Origin: Cyrtodaria siliqua
Taxonomy: Eukaryota > Mollusca > Bivalvia > Adapedonta > Hiatellidae
NCBI GenBank assembly: GCA_037043455.1
Contig: JAWPHD010003281.1
Coordinates: forward strand, 62,001-126,000
Length of the DNA stretch: 64,000 bases
Direction of reading: 5' to 3'
Part shown: in pieces, positions 45,036-55,290 of the stretch
Layout of the letters: each line of letters starts with the position of its first letter
Numbering within the stretch: position 1 is the stretch's first letter
The notes under the pieces: model-generated
The model's database searches: none
What the model saw: only the letters and a program-made list of their open reading frames with translations
Told to the model about the DNA's origin: nothing
Made by a program: the position numbers and the translations under genes

Positions 45036-45673
45036 ATGTTTCATACAATTTCAAACATAGACAACTCTATTAACTTACAACAGTATATCGATAATAGAAA
45101 TGGAACTAAGCGCGTTGGATTAAAAAGTACTCTATCGGTTGGTATAATATTATTCATGAAGTCATAAAGACAAAAAACCCAGATAATGTGCATCGTATAC
45201 CAGATGGACTCTTTAACTTTTACGAGTTGGCAGAACAGTTTAAATTGCTAAATGAAAATATTACCCTGGACATTGTTGTCCAAGTTGCTGCAGCATTTTT
45301 AAATACGCCAATAGAGACACGAATATCAAGTCTTTCAAAAATGCTGGGATTCGAGGACAGGAAATGGTTAAAAGGTGCTCATATTGGAAATCACTCAATC
45401 GATTTGGCTCCTTATAAACAGGTATATGTTCATCTGGAACAGGTTAATACGAGTAGTAATTATTTCAATGGTGCACCAAGCACTATTATAGGGGTTATAC
45501 CTGTAGTAGTAAGTAAGCAGTATGGAGATATTGTATATACACATTTTTATCCTGAATATCACTGTCTTTCGGGTGGTACAATTACTGAATTAAAAATAGA
45601 AGTCAGAGATGAGTATGGCAACAAAATAGATAATCACGGTTTGCCTATGAGTTGTGTTTTAGAAATTATTTAA
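45036..45673 (+). pseudogene. Penton-type (single jelly-roll) minor capsid protein, frameshifted
   Basis: Occupies capsid vertices (Polinton minor capsid knowledge). ATG at 45036 after an A6 run: MFHTISNIDNSINLQQYID. The frame changes near 45140; the rest runs to TAA 45673 and includes LFNFYELAEQFKLLNEN, VYVHLEQVNTSSNYFNGAPS, FYPEYHCLSGGTITELKIEV and the end NHGLPMSCVLEII. This ending is characteristic of the minor capsid proteins of Polinton/adintovirus elements. About 212 residues, the expected size. It is followed 25 bp later by the fibre-like gene in the same direction. Confidence 0.85.
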
Positions 45674-45698
45674 AAAATATATTTTTATAAAAAAAACA

Positions 45699-46150
45699 AT
45701 GAGTATATTTGGACCAACAAGACCTAAAAAAACAGAAGACTTAGAGGCTTTGATAAATAAGGTTCAAGATTTATATAGGCGAGTTGTGCCTTTTGTTAAC
45801 CAGTTTAATCATTTGAAAGATAGAGTTGATAATCTTAAATATGGTATGCTAAGGGTCTACTTGTGTTAAATAGAGTACTCTCATTTGGTAACGGTGGAGC
45901 AGAAAAAAATGTGGGGCATGTAATGACACGACGTGGGCGTATTATGGGAATAGGTTTAGCAAGTGAACGATTAGTTGGTGACGTATCTGTAATAGTTTCT
46001 GTTAATGGTGTTGAAGAACCAAATTATGGCATAACGCTTCACATCATCCCACGCAGTCATGATAACTTTGATAGACCTTTAGATATTGGTGTTGGTTCTG
46101 TTATTAACTTTGTATGCAAGACTACCAACGCTACCGCTATAAATACGTAG
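45699..46150 (+). pseudogene. Possible fibre or spike-like virion protein, frameshifted
   Basis: ATG at 45699 after ATAAAAAAAACA. Part 1 (to about 45862) is MSIFGPTRPKKTEDLEALIN followed by a heptad-like helix (NQFNHLKDRVDNLK). Part 2 (about 45862-46150) is beta-rich: HVMTRRGRIMGIGLASERLV, VIVSVNGVEEPNYGITLHII and FDRPLDIGVGSVINFVC. A short coiled coil followed by a G-rich beta domain suggests a trimeric fibre, by analogy with phage and adenovirus fibres; this is inference. About 150 residues. Same direction and spacing as the penton gene. Confidence 0.6.
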
Positions 46151-46197
46151 GTGTCATTATTAATTGAATTAATTTAATTTATTATTAAATAAAAAAA

Positions 46198-46776
46198 ATG
46201 AAGCAACCGACAGCACCAAGTATATATCCTGAGTTGCCAGTAGAAGACGGAAAAAATTATAGATTACAAAAGATTTCAGAAATTGAAAAAAAGTTAATTA
46301 CAGAACGAGATATACGTCAGTCACTTTATAAAAAATATAAACGTGGTATTAATAGTACAGATGGAATTGACACTACCTTAATATCCGCAGGTGTTATTAT
46401 GGCTGGGGTTGGATTTGTTGTTCCAGTTTTGTTACCTTTGGAAATAGCAGCAATAATATGTGGAGCTACAGGTGTTTGTGTTAATTTTATCAGACGCAAG
46501 TTTAATGCAAAAGCTCAAAAACATCATGAAATAAAAACGTTGGCAGAGTCCAAGTTAAATAGTATAAAGCAGTTAATATCAAAAGCATTGAGTGATGCAC
46601 AAATATCTGAGCAAGAGTTCAAGATGGTTATGGATGAACTGGAGAGATACTATAATTTGAAACAGGATATCAAACAAAAAAAACTTGAAATTAGTGAAGT
46701 TCAAAAAAAAGAACTAGTGGAGCAGGGAAGAAAGGAAGCAATGGCAACCTTACAAAAAGGTCTAAAAAGTGTGTGA
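46198..46776 (+). CDS. 192-aa conserved membrane protein of Polinton-type elements
   Basis: Uninterrupted, ATG at 46198 after an A7 run. Residues 1-20 are proline-rich (QPTAPSIYPELPVEDGKN), 20-55 basic and helical, and 61-97 form a hydrophobic hairpin (ISAGVIMAGVGFVVPVLLPL then EIAAIICGATGVCVNF). Residues 98-192 are a charged helix (ESKLNSIKQLISKALSDAQI...). Proteins with this layout (YPELPV...NYRLQKISEIE) recur in cnidarian and mollusc genomes as far as I recall, probably all from such elements. A membrane role in the virion or at assembly sites is inferred. It is the last gene, reading towards the right end. Confidence 0.85.
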   Translation: MKQPTAPSIYPELPVEDGKNYRLQKISEIEKKLITERDIRQSLYKKYKRGINSTDGIDTTLISAGVIMAGVGFVVPVLLPLEIAAIICGATGVCVNFIRRKFNAKAQKHHEIKTLAESKLNSIKQLISKALSDAQISEQEFKMVMDELERYYNLKQDIKQKKLEISEVQKKELVEQGRKEAMATLQKGLKSV

Positions 46777-47079
46777 TTTATTGTTTTAGTAGTGTGTTTG
46801 AGTATGATCCACCACCTTTGTATTCAAGGTCGGAAAATTGTTAATTTGGATGTAATTTTGATAACAAATCAACAAATTTATTTTGTATTAAAAAAAAACA
46901 TTTTATAATTATAAAAAAAATTAAACTTACAATCTTCACTACCCCTATTTTAAAAAAGTTTTAAAATCAAGTAAATCACCATAAAATGGTGATTTATTAT
47001 CTATGTATATTGGGTCGTTCTGCTGTAATTTGAGGCAAAACAAAATTACAGCAGAAACCCCAAAATACATATATATAGT
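46777..47079. other. Right end region of the element with two hairpins
   Basis: No gene. Two perfect inverted repeats lie close together: AAATCACCAT/ATGGTGATTT (46973-46982/46986-46995) and TCTGCTGTAATTT/AAATTACAGCAGA (47019-47031/47043-47055). The microsatellite begins at about 47080. These may be terminal structures of the element or of a small MITE. Confidence 0.5.
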
Positions 47080-47935
47080 GGTACTAGTGGTTGCAGTAGT
47101 GGTGGTAGTGGGAGTTGCGGTGCTAGTGGTAGTGGTAGTGCTAGTGCTAGTGGTGGTGCTAGTGGTAGTATTGGTGCTGATGGTAGTAGTGGTGCTAGTG
47201 GTAGTGGTGGTATTGGTAGTAGTGGTGCTAGTGGTGGTATTGGTAGTGATAGTGGTGGTGCTAGTAGTAGTGGTTGTGGTAGTGGTAGTGGTGGTGCTTA
47301 TGGTAGTAGTGGTGCTAGTGGTGGTAGTGGTAGTGATAGTGGTGGTGGTGGTGCTAGTTGTAGTGGTGGTGCAGGTGGTTGTGGTGCTAGTGGTAGTAGT
47401 GGTGCTAGTGGTGGTAGTGGTGGTGGTGGTAGTGGTAGTGGTGGTGCTAGTTGTAGTGGTGGTGCCAGTGGTTGTGATGGTCCTAGCGTTAGTATTTATG
47501 TTAATGGTAGTAGTGGTGCTGGTGGTAGTGGAAGTGGTTCTGGTGGTAGAGGTGGTTGTAGTGGAAGTAGGTGTGCTTATGATGATAGTGGTGGTGGTAA
47601 TGGTGGTGCTAGTGCTAGTAGTGGTGCTAGTGGTAGTAGTTGTGCTAGTGGTAGTGGTAGTGGTGCTAGTGGTAGTAGTGGTGCTAGTGGTAGTACTAGT
47701 GGTAGTGGTAGTATTGGTGCTAATGGTATTAGTGTTGCTAGTGGTAGTAGTAGTAGTGGTAGTAGTAGTGGTGGTTGTAGTGGTTGTGGTGGTGGTGGTA
47801 GTAGTAGAGGTGGGCGTTGTAGTAGTGGTGGTGTTAGAAGTAGTAGTGGTTGTGGAAGTGGTAGTGTTGGTGCTAGTACTTGTGTTAATGGTGGTAGTAG
47901 TAGTGGTGGTGGTAGTAATATTGTTGGTGGTGTAA
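47080..47935. repeat. (GGT/AGT)n microsatellite block 1
   Basis: Imperfect trinucleotide run on the plus strand (GGTAGTGGT type). It yields 310-codon poly-Val (plus) and 354-codon poly-Thr (minus) open frames that are low-complexity by-products. Confidence 0.97.
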
Positions 47936-48659
47936 GGGGCCTTGGTGTACTTAAGAAAGTCCGTGACTGGTTTCAATATATTTATTGTCGAACAACGTTT
48001 ATCGAACACCGTTTATCAAAACCGTAAGAACTGAAAGTAAACAACAAATATCCTGTGAATATGTATGTAAACAAAAATAGTATTTCTAGCTCAAACTTTA
48101 TGAAAATTGCTTTATACGTTAAACAAACAATAATTACACATCAAAAATGTTGTACATTAAGATTATTAATACTTTGGTAAACTCTAGTTGCATTAAAGAA
48201 ACAAATAACTTCTGAATGCCTGTGCGGGTAAACGGTCCGCTTTTTTACTGTCAGCTTTACAATACAAAATTTAGTCGTTAAACGTTTAAAACAACACAAA
48301 CTGTAGCCTTCGTTCGTTAAATAAACATATAAAATATTAATATACCTGGTTCTTCTGACCAAGGTCCTTATATTTATTAAATAATTAAGCAAATTCGTTC
48401 CAAAAATTAAAACCATGCTCGATTCGTTCCTCTAACGTTTAATCTGTATCATTTAGGCGCATAATAATCAAAATGAAGAAAATCAAGCGTTTAAGCGACA
48501 ATGACTAACACGTTACAAAACACTATATCATCAGGTTACAGTACACTAGTTCACGCTAATAAAACTATCGTTGCAATACTGAGTACAAACATAATGAAAG
48601 TTAAAACATTATTAATATCAAACTAAACAAAGGTTTAAGGCAAAATTAGAGACATTAAC
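47936..48659. other. Unique AT-rich sequence between microsatellite blocks
   Basis: No gene. The minus-strand open frame 48141-48416 has no domain. Confidence 0.4.
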
Positions 48660-48738
48660 AGGTGGCAGTGGTAGTGGTGATGGTTGTGGTGGTGGAAGTG
48701 GTAGTGGTGGTGGAAGTGGTAGCGGTGGTGGAAGTTGT
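48660..48738. repeat. (GGT/AGT)n microsatellite block 2
   Basis: About 79 bp of GGTGGAAGTGGTAGTGGT-type repeats immediately next to the 3' end of the LINE at 48740. Confidence 0.9.
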
Positions 48739-48958
48739 AGTAGTTCAACTTCTTTATTGCGATTTTGGCCTCCGGCCCATAACACAATTCATTTTATATA
48801 CAAACAAACAAATATGTAACTGGTGCAACCAACATATATACATATATTTAATATACCAAACCACCAATAGTTTAGGTAATCAAAGCAAAAAAACTACATC
48901 TTCACAAAGTCTCTAAAAAACATGTTCTTTTGTGAAAAGCATGAAATATAAACATGGC

Positions 48959-49438
48959 TTAATGTTTTATAATTAATGAATTTCCATTTGAAAACAATGA
49001 TTTAAATGTGTACAGTGAATAATTATGTGTAAATTGTATTGATACATATTTCAGTCTTAAATCATCATACAGTTTGCATTCAAATATAAAGTGATATTCA
49101 TTTTCTACGGTATTTCGGCAATGTTTGCATACCCTTTCATTCCTAGGAATACCTCTGTATCTCCCTTTGTCTATTTCGAGGTCATGCGAGGAAGTTCGAA
49201 AAGATGATAGTGTATGCCTGAATTTTCGTATTGTAAAGCAATTTAAATATTTTTCAAATTTGAAATCTGTTTTAAAATCTCGGTATAATTCTAATTTTTG
49301 GTTAATGTGGATGTTTTCGGACCATCTTTGATGAAACTGGTCTTTTAGTCTTCTTACATACACTTTAAGGAAAAGAGATTCATTTTCGACAGTTTGGTTT
49401 ACCCATACGTTGTCATAACCGTTCATGTAACGATTCAT
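48959..49438 (-). pseudogene. LINE C-terminal region with zinc-binding cysteines
   Basis: 159 codons. VCKHCRNTVENEYHFIFEC (about residues 104-122) is the C-x2-C-H-C type cluster found at the end of many LINE polyproteins, in the context IPRNERVCKHC...EYHFIFECKLYDDLR. Nucleic-acid binding is inferred. The frame is separated from the thumb region by a break near 49440-49533. Confidence 0.8.
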
Positions 49439-49532
49439 TCTTAACTATGTTACCCAGTTGCTATGACCATACGTATCAAAATAAACCAACATGTTATAAG
49501 CATCTATGACTTGGCATTTTTAGAAGTCGTAA

Positions 49533-49733
49533 TCAGTATTTTATACATTTGTTATAACTTTCTATCCATAGCGGATATCTGCCGCAGTCACCAAGAACGG
49601 CACTATTACTTGACTTGTTGTGGACGTACATACATCTTTTGCACGCATAATATTGTATACGTTCAATACTGTTATGTTGTTCTAAACCCCATATCTCAGA
49701 GCCATATAAAACTATTTTTTTTGTGTCAAACAA
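49533..49733 (-). pseudogene. LINE thumb-region fragment
   Basis: 66 codons, FDTKKIVLYGSEIWGLEQHN with RCMYVHNKSSNSAVLGDCGR: the YGSEIWG segment that follows RT in this LINE group. It overlaps the preceding fragment in another frame (frameshift near 49720). Confidence 0.75.
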
Positions 49734-50839
49734 TTTAAAAACATATCTGATTGTAAAGGACCAAATTTATATAAGCCATTTAAAAGAGCAATAAGAACAC
49801 GTTTGCTTCTAATAGCAATTTCCTCTACCATTCGATTAAGAGATATTTGACTAGAAAATAATAGACCTACATATGTATATTCTTTTGCAACATTAACCTT
49901 TTCACCACCAAGTGTCCATTTATCGTGTTTGCTTAAGGGGCCCCCATTTCGAAAAACAACAACCTTTGTTTTATCAAGATTAACTGTTACCTCCCAATGT
50001 GTACAATATTGATGAAGAATGTTTAATTGTCTCTGCAAACCTACCACTGTGTCTGAAATAAGACCAATGTCATCTGCAAACATTTACATAAATAATTCAA
50101 CTATATCCGGTGATAACTGGATTCCGGTCAGACCACTGTTTGCAATTTCATATTGAAGTTCATCAATAAATATGGAAAATAGAATTGGGCTTAAAATACA
50201 ACCTTGTCTAACACCCTGAGTACAATAAAAATAATCACTTAAACTGGTTTTGTTTCTTACACATGATTTAACACTTTTATATATACTATATAACATTTTA
50301 AACAGTTTACCTTTAACACCTGTTTTTTTTAAAATAAACCACAACTTTGCTCTATTCACAGTATCAAACGCTTTTTTTAAATCTACAAATGCTACAAATA
50401 ATTTCTTACCTTTTTTGGACAAGTATCTATCAATAACTGCCCTTAAGACAAATGCATTATCTACCGTACAATATCCTTCTCTAAAACCTGACTGTGCTTC
50501 TGATATCTTGTCAAAGATAGTTGTGTAAAAAGTCAAACGTCTATTTAAAATTCGTGTAAATATTTTGCTTATAGCATCAAGTAACATGATTCCTCTATAA
50601 TTACTGAGGTCGTCCACCCTACCGTTTTTGTGTAGGGGTACTATTATAGAATGTGACCAATTTTCAGGGAATTCTCCAAGATCAAACATTTTATTGAAAA
50701 TTTTGTTCAAAGCAGGTAAAATTATATCTAGACAATTCTTGTAGAAAACAGTAAATATTTTGTCACGTCCAGGTGCTTTATCATTTTTTAAAGCCCTAGC
50801 TGATTCATTTATTTCTTCATTTGTTATAGATGAGTTCAT
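49712..50839 (-). pseudogene. LINE reverse transcriptase with one nonsense codon
   Basis: Motifs in order on the minus strand: ALKNDKAPGRDKIFTVFYKN, LSNYRGIMLLDAISKIFTRI, EAQSGFREGYCTVDNAFVLR, FVDLKKAFDTVNRAKLWF, GVRQGCILSPILFSIFIDEL, then TAA at 50084-50086, then MFADDIGLISDTV with the catalytic DD pair. The TAA sits where a hydrophobic codon (TTA-like) is expected, so it is a point mutation. The downstream part ends in GLYKFGPLQSDMFLNC. Confidence 0.88.
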
Positions 50840-51040
50840 AATAATATATTTTCGGGGATCTCTTGAAAAAGCTCTGCTATATCTTCTTCGCTTATTTCAT
50901 TGTCATGAAATGTAGAGTTTGAGTTATCATTGCTGTCGAATAAGGTTTTGAAGTATTCGTACCATCGCTTAGTGTTAATATTACTTTCACGTGGTTTATT
51001 GCTTTGACCAGTTAACCTTTTAAAGAGCTTTCAAAATGTT

Positions 51041-52330
51041 TTCGAATAGTAGTGTTACTAGTGGTAGTGGTAATGGCAGTGCTAGTAGTGGTGCTAGTGG
51101 TTGCAGTGGTAGTGGTAGTAGTAGTGGTTGTGGTAGTGGTATAGTGGTGGTGGTAGTAAAAGAAGACTAATAGGGGTAGTTGTAGTAGAAGTAGTGATAG
51201 TTGTAGTGGTAGTAGTGGTGCTAGTGGTAGTCGTAGTGGTAGTCGTAGTGGTAGTGGTACCACGGTGGTAGTGGTAGTGGTGGTGGTAGTGGTAGTAGTA
51301 GTAGTAGTGGTGGTTGTGGTAGTGACGGTGGTAGTGGTAGTGATGGTTGTGATGGTTGTAGTAGTAGTGGTGGTGGTAGTGGTAGTGGTGGTGCTAGTGG
51401 TTGTAATAGTGGTAGTGATACTATTGATGCTAGTAGTAGTAGTGGTAGTGATAGTAGTGTTGTTAGTAGTAGTAGTAATGGTAGTAGTAGTGGTGGTGGT
51501 AGTGATAGTAGTAGTTGTGGTAGTGGTAGTAGTAGTGGGAGTGGTAGTAGTAGTGGTAGTGGTAGTAGTAGTGGTGGTGGTAGTAGTAGTGATAGTGGTA
51601 GTAGTAGTGATGATGGTAGTGGTTGTGGTGGTGGAAGTGGTAGTAGTAGTGGTGCTAGTGGTAGTAGTGGTGCTAGTGGTAGTGGTAGTGGTGGTATTGG
51701 TAGTGGTGGTGGTAGTGGTAGTGATAGTTGTAAAGGGAGTAGTGGTGCTAGAGGTAGTAGTGGTGGTAGTAGTAGTGGTAGTGGTGGTGGTAGTGGTAGT
51801 GGTAGTGGTGGTGGTAGTGGTTGTGATAGTAGTAGTCGTGGTGGTAGTGGTGGTGGTAGTGGTAGTGGTAGTAGTAGTGGTGGTGGTAGAGGTAATGGTA
51901 GTAGTAGTGGTGTTGTTAATGTTAATGGTAGTGGTAGTGGTATTGGTAGTGGTGGTGGTAGTAATAGTGGTGATGGTAGTTTTAGTAGTGATGCTAGTAG
52001 TAGTATTGGTAGTGGTAGTAGTCGTGCTAGTTGTAGTAGTAGTGGTAGTAGTAGTGGTGGTAGTAGGGGTAGTAGAAGTGGTAGTGGCAGTAGTAGTAGT
52101 GGAGATAGTGGTAGTGGAAGTAGTAGTGGTTGTAGTAGTAGTGGTAGTAGTAGTGGTAGTGGTAGTAGAATTGGTGCTGGTAGTGGTAGGGATGGTGGAA
52201 GTGGTAGTATTAGTGGTAGTAGTGCTGCTAGTGGTTGTAATGATTGTCATTAGTAATGATTGTGGTGATAGTAGTATCAATAGAGGTGGTAGAAATAGAA
52301 AATGCCACAGAACTATCGAGAGCTACTAGA
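51041..52330. repeat. (GGT/AGT)n microsatellite block 3
   Basis: About 1.3 kb of imperfect GGTAGTAGT-type trinucleotides, again producing poly-Val and poly-Thr open frames (354 and 422 codons) that are not genes. Confidence 0.97.
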
Positions 52331-52432
52331 AATAGTATTTATACCAGTAGTAGTAGAACAAGAAATGTTTAAAACAGTGACAGTAGTACTTGGTGGTAAT
52401 GGTGTTTTTCATCTTTATTAAAATCATCATTA

Positions 52433-52495
52433 TGTTGTTATTGCTTTTCTTGTTGTTGTTGTTGTTATTGTTGTTGTTGTTGTTGTTGCGTCATC

Positions 52496-52539
<44 letters not shown>

Positions 52540-52540
52540 T
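52433..52540. repeat. (TTG)n and (ATG)n microsatellites
   Basis: A TTG/GTT run at about 52433-52488 followed by an uninterrupted (ATG)n run at about 52498-52540. Confidence 0.95.
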
Positions 52541-53220
52541 TTACAGTCTGTTACTGGTAGATGATAACGATAAAACACAGAACACCTGTTGAATCATATA
52601 TGTAATATAATGTTTAGTACTCTTGAATACTTGAAATCACATGGGTACATCTTTTCTTGTATGAATAATTAAGAAAGCCGATCTGGATATATGGACAATA
52701 CATGTCTTTATAGACAGGCTTCTTTTGTCAGCAATATGTGATACTGTGAAAACAAAACTGTTACATCTGTTACATGACCACATGACTGGCGGTAACACAA
52801 AACCTGCTATGGGTCAAAGGACACGTTACAGTGCAATAAATAAGATGAGCATTTGGGAATCGGAATTTTTATTTAACATGGTATTTTATAAATAACAGTG
52901 TCACTGTCAAATCTACAGCACAAGTTTAACATATATATCACCTTTCCTAGCTGGTACTATTTCATACGCAAACAAATCCGGTAATTATCATATTTAACAA
53001 TTTCTGCTATATAGATCTACTATTCTAAACAAAATATAAAATTATATAATAATATAATAAATTTCATTTAATGCGGTTTTATGTTTATAATACGTAAGAA
53101 ACCTTTCGAAGATAACCATATGTCTTGTCTTAAGAAAACTTCTCCTGTAGTTACGTGCACCTGCAGTTTCTGATGTGTTACCGTGTGTAGTGCTTTATAT
53201 TGGGGTTTTATTGGGGGTGG
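52541..53220. other. Intergenic AT-rich sequence
   Basis: No gene or repeat end recognised. Confidence 0.4.
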
Positions 53221-53227
53221 GGGGATT

Positions 53228-53312
53228 AAGTCGTAGTGACTAAGGCGTCGGCACTATAGCTAGGCATAGCCGTCGTGGTCAGGGTTGAGGTTCCGAGTCC
53301 CAGTGTCGCCGT
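53228..53312 (+). mobile_element. tRNA-like SINE head
   Basis: Box A-like TCGTAGTGACTAAGGCGTCG and box B-like GGTTCCGAGTCCC in the right order and spacing of a Pol III promoter. The intervening arm folds poorly, so this is a tRNA-derived repeat rather than a tRNA gene. Confidence 0.5.
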
Positions 53313-53505
53313 AGTTTGTTTCTAAATATATTTTATTCTATTCAATTTTATAGTTTTACCTCATGTTCTCGTCTCTGTAAGTGCCATTCTACCTATGATG
53401 AGGACGCAGGTGGCATCAAAGATTGACTTCCCTATGCTAGTTAGACATGTGTGTATTGAGTGCTGGACAAGACATAAGTGTATGGAGTGATGGACTGATG
53501 AGCTA

Positions 53506-55290
53506 CACTAGCGGATCCAGAGGGGGGCGCACCCGGCGCGCGCCCCCCTAAAAATTCCGGATCATACATGTATGTCCATTTTACTGTAGATAAAATATCA
53601 AATACGCCCTCAGTATAAAAAAAATTCTCGCTCGCTTCGCTCGCTAGACGCATCATGGCTAATGAGTGGTTTAATTAACACATTGTTAAATCCTTTTATT
53701 TGAAAACGGACTTTTTTATTCATACATGTATGTCCATGTTACTGTAGATAATATATCAAACAATTTCGATGCACACCCTCAGTATAAACAAAAATTCTCG
53801 CTCGCTCGACGCATAATGGCTAATGAGTGGTTTAATTAACACATTGTTAAATCCCTTTATTTGAAAACGGACTTTTTTTATTCATACATGTATGTCCATG
53901 TTACTGTAGATAATATATCAAACAATTTCGATGCACGCCTTCAGTATAAACAAAATTCTCGATCGCTCGACGCATAATGGCTAATGAGTGGTTTAATTAA
54001 CACATTGTTAAATCCTTTTATTTGAAAACGGACATTTTATTCATACATGTATGTCCATGTTACTGTAGATAATATATCAAACAATTTCGATGCACGCCCT
54101 CAGTATAAACAAATTTCTCGCTCGCTCGACGCATAATGGCTAATGAGTGGTTTAATTAACACATTGTTAAATCCTTTTATTTGAAAACGGACTTTTTTTA
54201 TTCATACATGTATGTCCATGTTATTGTAGATAAAATATCAAACAATTTCGTTGCACGCTCTCAGTATAAAAAAAATTCTCGCTCGCTCGACGCATAATGG
54301 CTAATGAGTGGTTTAATTAACACGTTGTTAAATCCTTTCATTTGAAAACGGACTTTTTTTATTCATACATGTATGTCCATGTTACTGTAGATAATATATC
54401 AAACAATTTCGATGCACGCCCTCAGTATAAACAAATTTCTCGCTCGCTCGACGCATAATGGCTAATGAGTGGTTTAATTAACACATTGTTAAATCCGTTT
54501 ATTTGAAAACGGACTTTTTTTATTCATACATGTATGTCCATGTTATTGTAGATAAAATATCAAACAATTTCGTTGCACGCCCTCAGTATAAAAAAAATTC
54601 TCGCTCGCTCGACGCATAATGGCTAATGAGTGGTTTAATTAACACATTGTTAAATCCTTTTATTTGAAAACGGACTTTTTTATTCATACATGTATGTCCA
54701 TGTTACTGTAGATAATATATCAAACAATTTCGATGCACGCCCTCAGTATAAACAAATTTCTCGCTCGCTCGACGCATAATGGCTAATGAGTGGTTTAATT
54801 AACACATTGTTAAATCCTTTTATTTGAAAACGGACTTTTTTTATTCATACATGTATGTCCATGTTATTGTAGATAAAATATCAAACAATTTCGTTGCACG
54901 CCCTCAGTATAAAAAAAATTCTCGCTCGCTTCGCTCGCTTGACGCATAATGGCTAATGAGTGGTTTAATTAACACATTGTTAAATTCTTTTTTTTGAAAA
55001 CGGACTTTTGTTGTTCATACGTGTATGTCCATGTTACTGTAGATAAAACATCAAACAATTTAGATGGACGCCCTCAGTATATTTTTTTTTTCGCTCGCTT
55101 CGCTCGCTCGCTCGACGCATAATGGCTAATAAGTGGTTTAATTAACACATTGTTAAATCCTTTTATTTGAAAACGGACTTTTTTACCCTATAAATGCACT
55201 ACCGCAAACGTTTTATGAGGCTAGAGACGGACCCGAAAATTGACCAAAATATTACGCCCCCCCTAAGCTGAAATCCTGGATCCGCCCCTG
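53506..55290. mobile_element. Terminal-inverted-repeat element carrying an internal satellite
   Basis: The left end CACTAGCGGATCCAG and the right end, in reverse CAGGGGCGGATCCAGG, are inverted matches. AGCTA flanks both (53501-53505 and 55291-55295). Just inside each end lies a G/C run (GGGGGGCGCACC...; GCCCCCCCT). Almost all the interior is a 160-bp tandem array. No transposase. Bivalve non-autonomous elements with internal tandem repeats are known; superfamily not assigned. Confidence 0.7.
53560..55185. repeat. 160-bp satellite, about 10 units
   Basis: GCATAATGGCTAATGAGTGG recurs at about 53650, 53811, 53972, 54131, 54292 and 54452 (spacing 159-161 bp) and onwards to 55118. Each unit also carries CATACATGTATGTCCATGTT and a CTCGCTCGCT stretch. 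Two unit types alternate (ATAAACAAATTTCTCG versus ATAAAAAAAATTCTCG), suggesting a 320-bp higher-order period in part. Confidence 0.95.

Larger units (their letters stand above)
35590..47060. mobile_element. Polinton/Maverick-type (adintovirus-like) integrated element, decayed
   Basis: A compact block of about 14 genes with protein-primed DNA polymerase B, rve integrase, packaging ATPase, double-jelly-roll capsid and penton proteins, the diagnostic set of Polintons and related adintoviruses. Gene density, AT-richness and lack of introns contrast with the flanks. The left end is cut inside the polymerase gene. The right end is set provisionally at hairpins just before the microsatellite at 47080. 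Terminal inverted repeats and a 6-bp target duplication were not found. At least 15 frameshift or nonsense lesions make the copy incapable of acting alone as read. Confidence 0.9.
48740..51040 (-). mobile_element. 5'-truncated non-LTR retrotransposon (LINE) inside microsatellite
   Basis: The minus-strand order is RT (50839-50084), continuing past a stop to the active site (50083-49712), thumb (49733-49533) and C-terminal zinc-binding region (49438-48959), then a 3' end AATAAAGAAGTTGAACTACT at about 48740-48760. Both ends join the GGT/AGT microsatellite, showing insertion into it or generation of repeat at its ends. Residues upstream of RT start at about 51040, so the endonuclease is missing. 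Confidence 0.85.

Noticed and set aside
46945..48009. 354-codon poly-Thr and 310-codon poly-Val open frames
   Set aside because: They are the translation of a trinucleotide microsatellite; residue composition follows the repeat and no start context or domain exists.
51012..52329. 422-codon poly-Thr and 354-codon poly-Val open frames
   Set aside because: Same cause, in the third microsatellite block.
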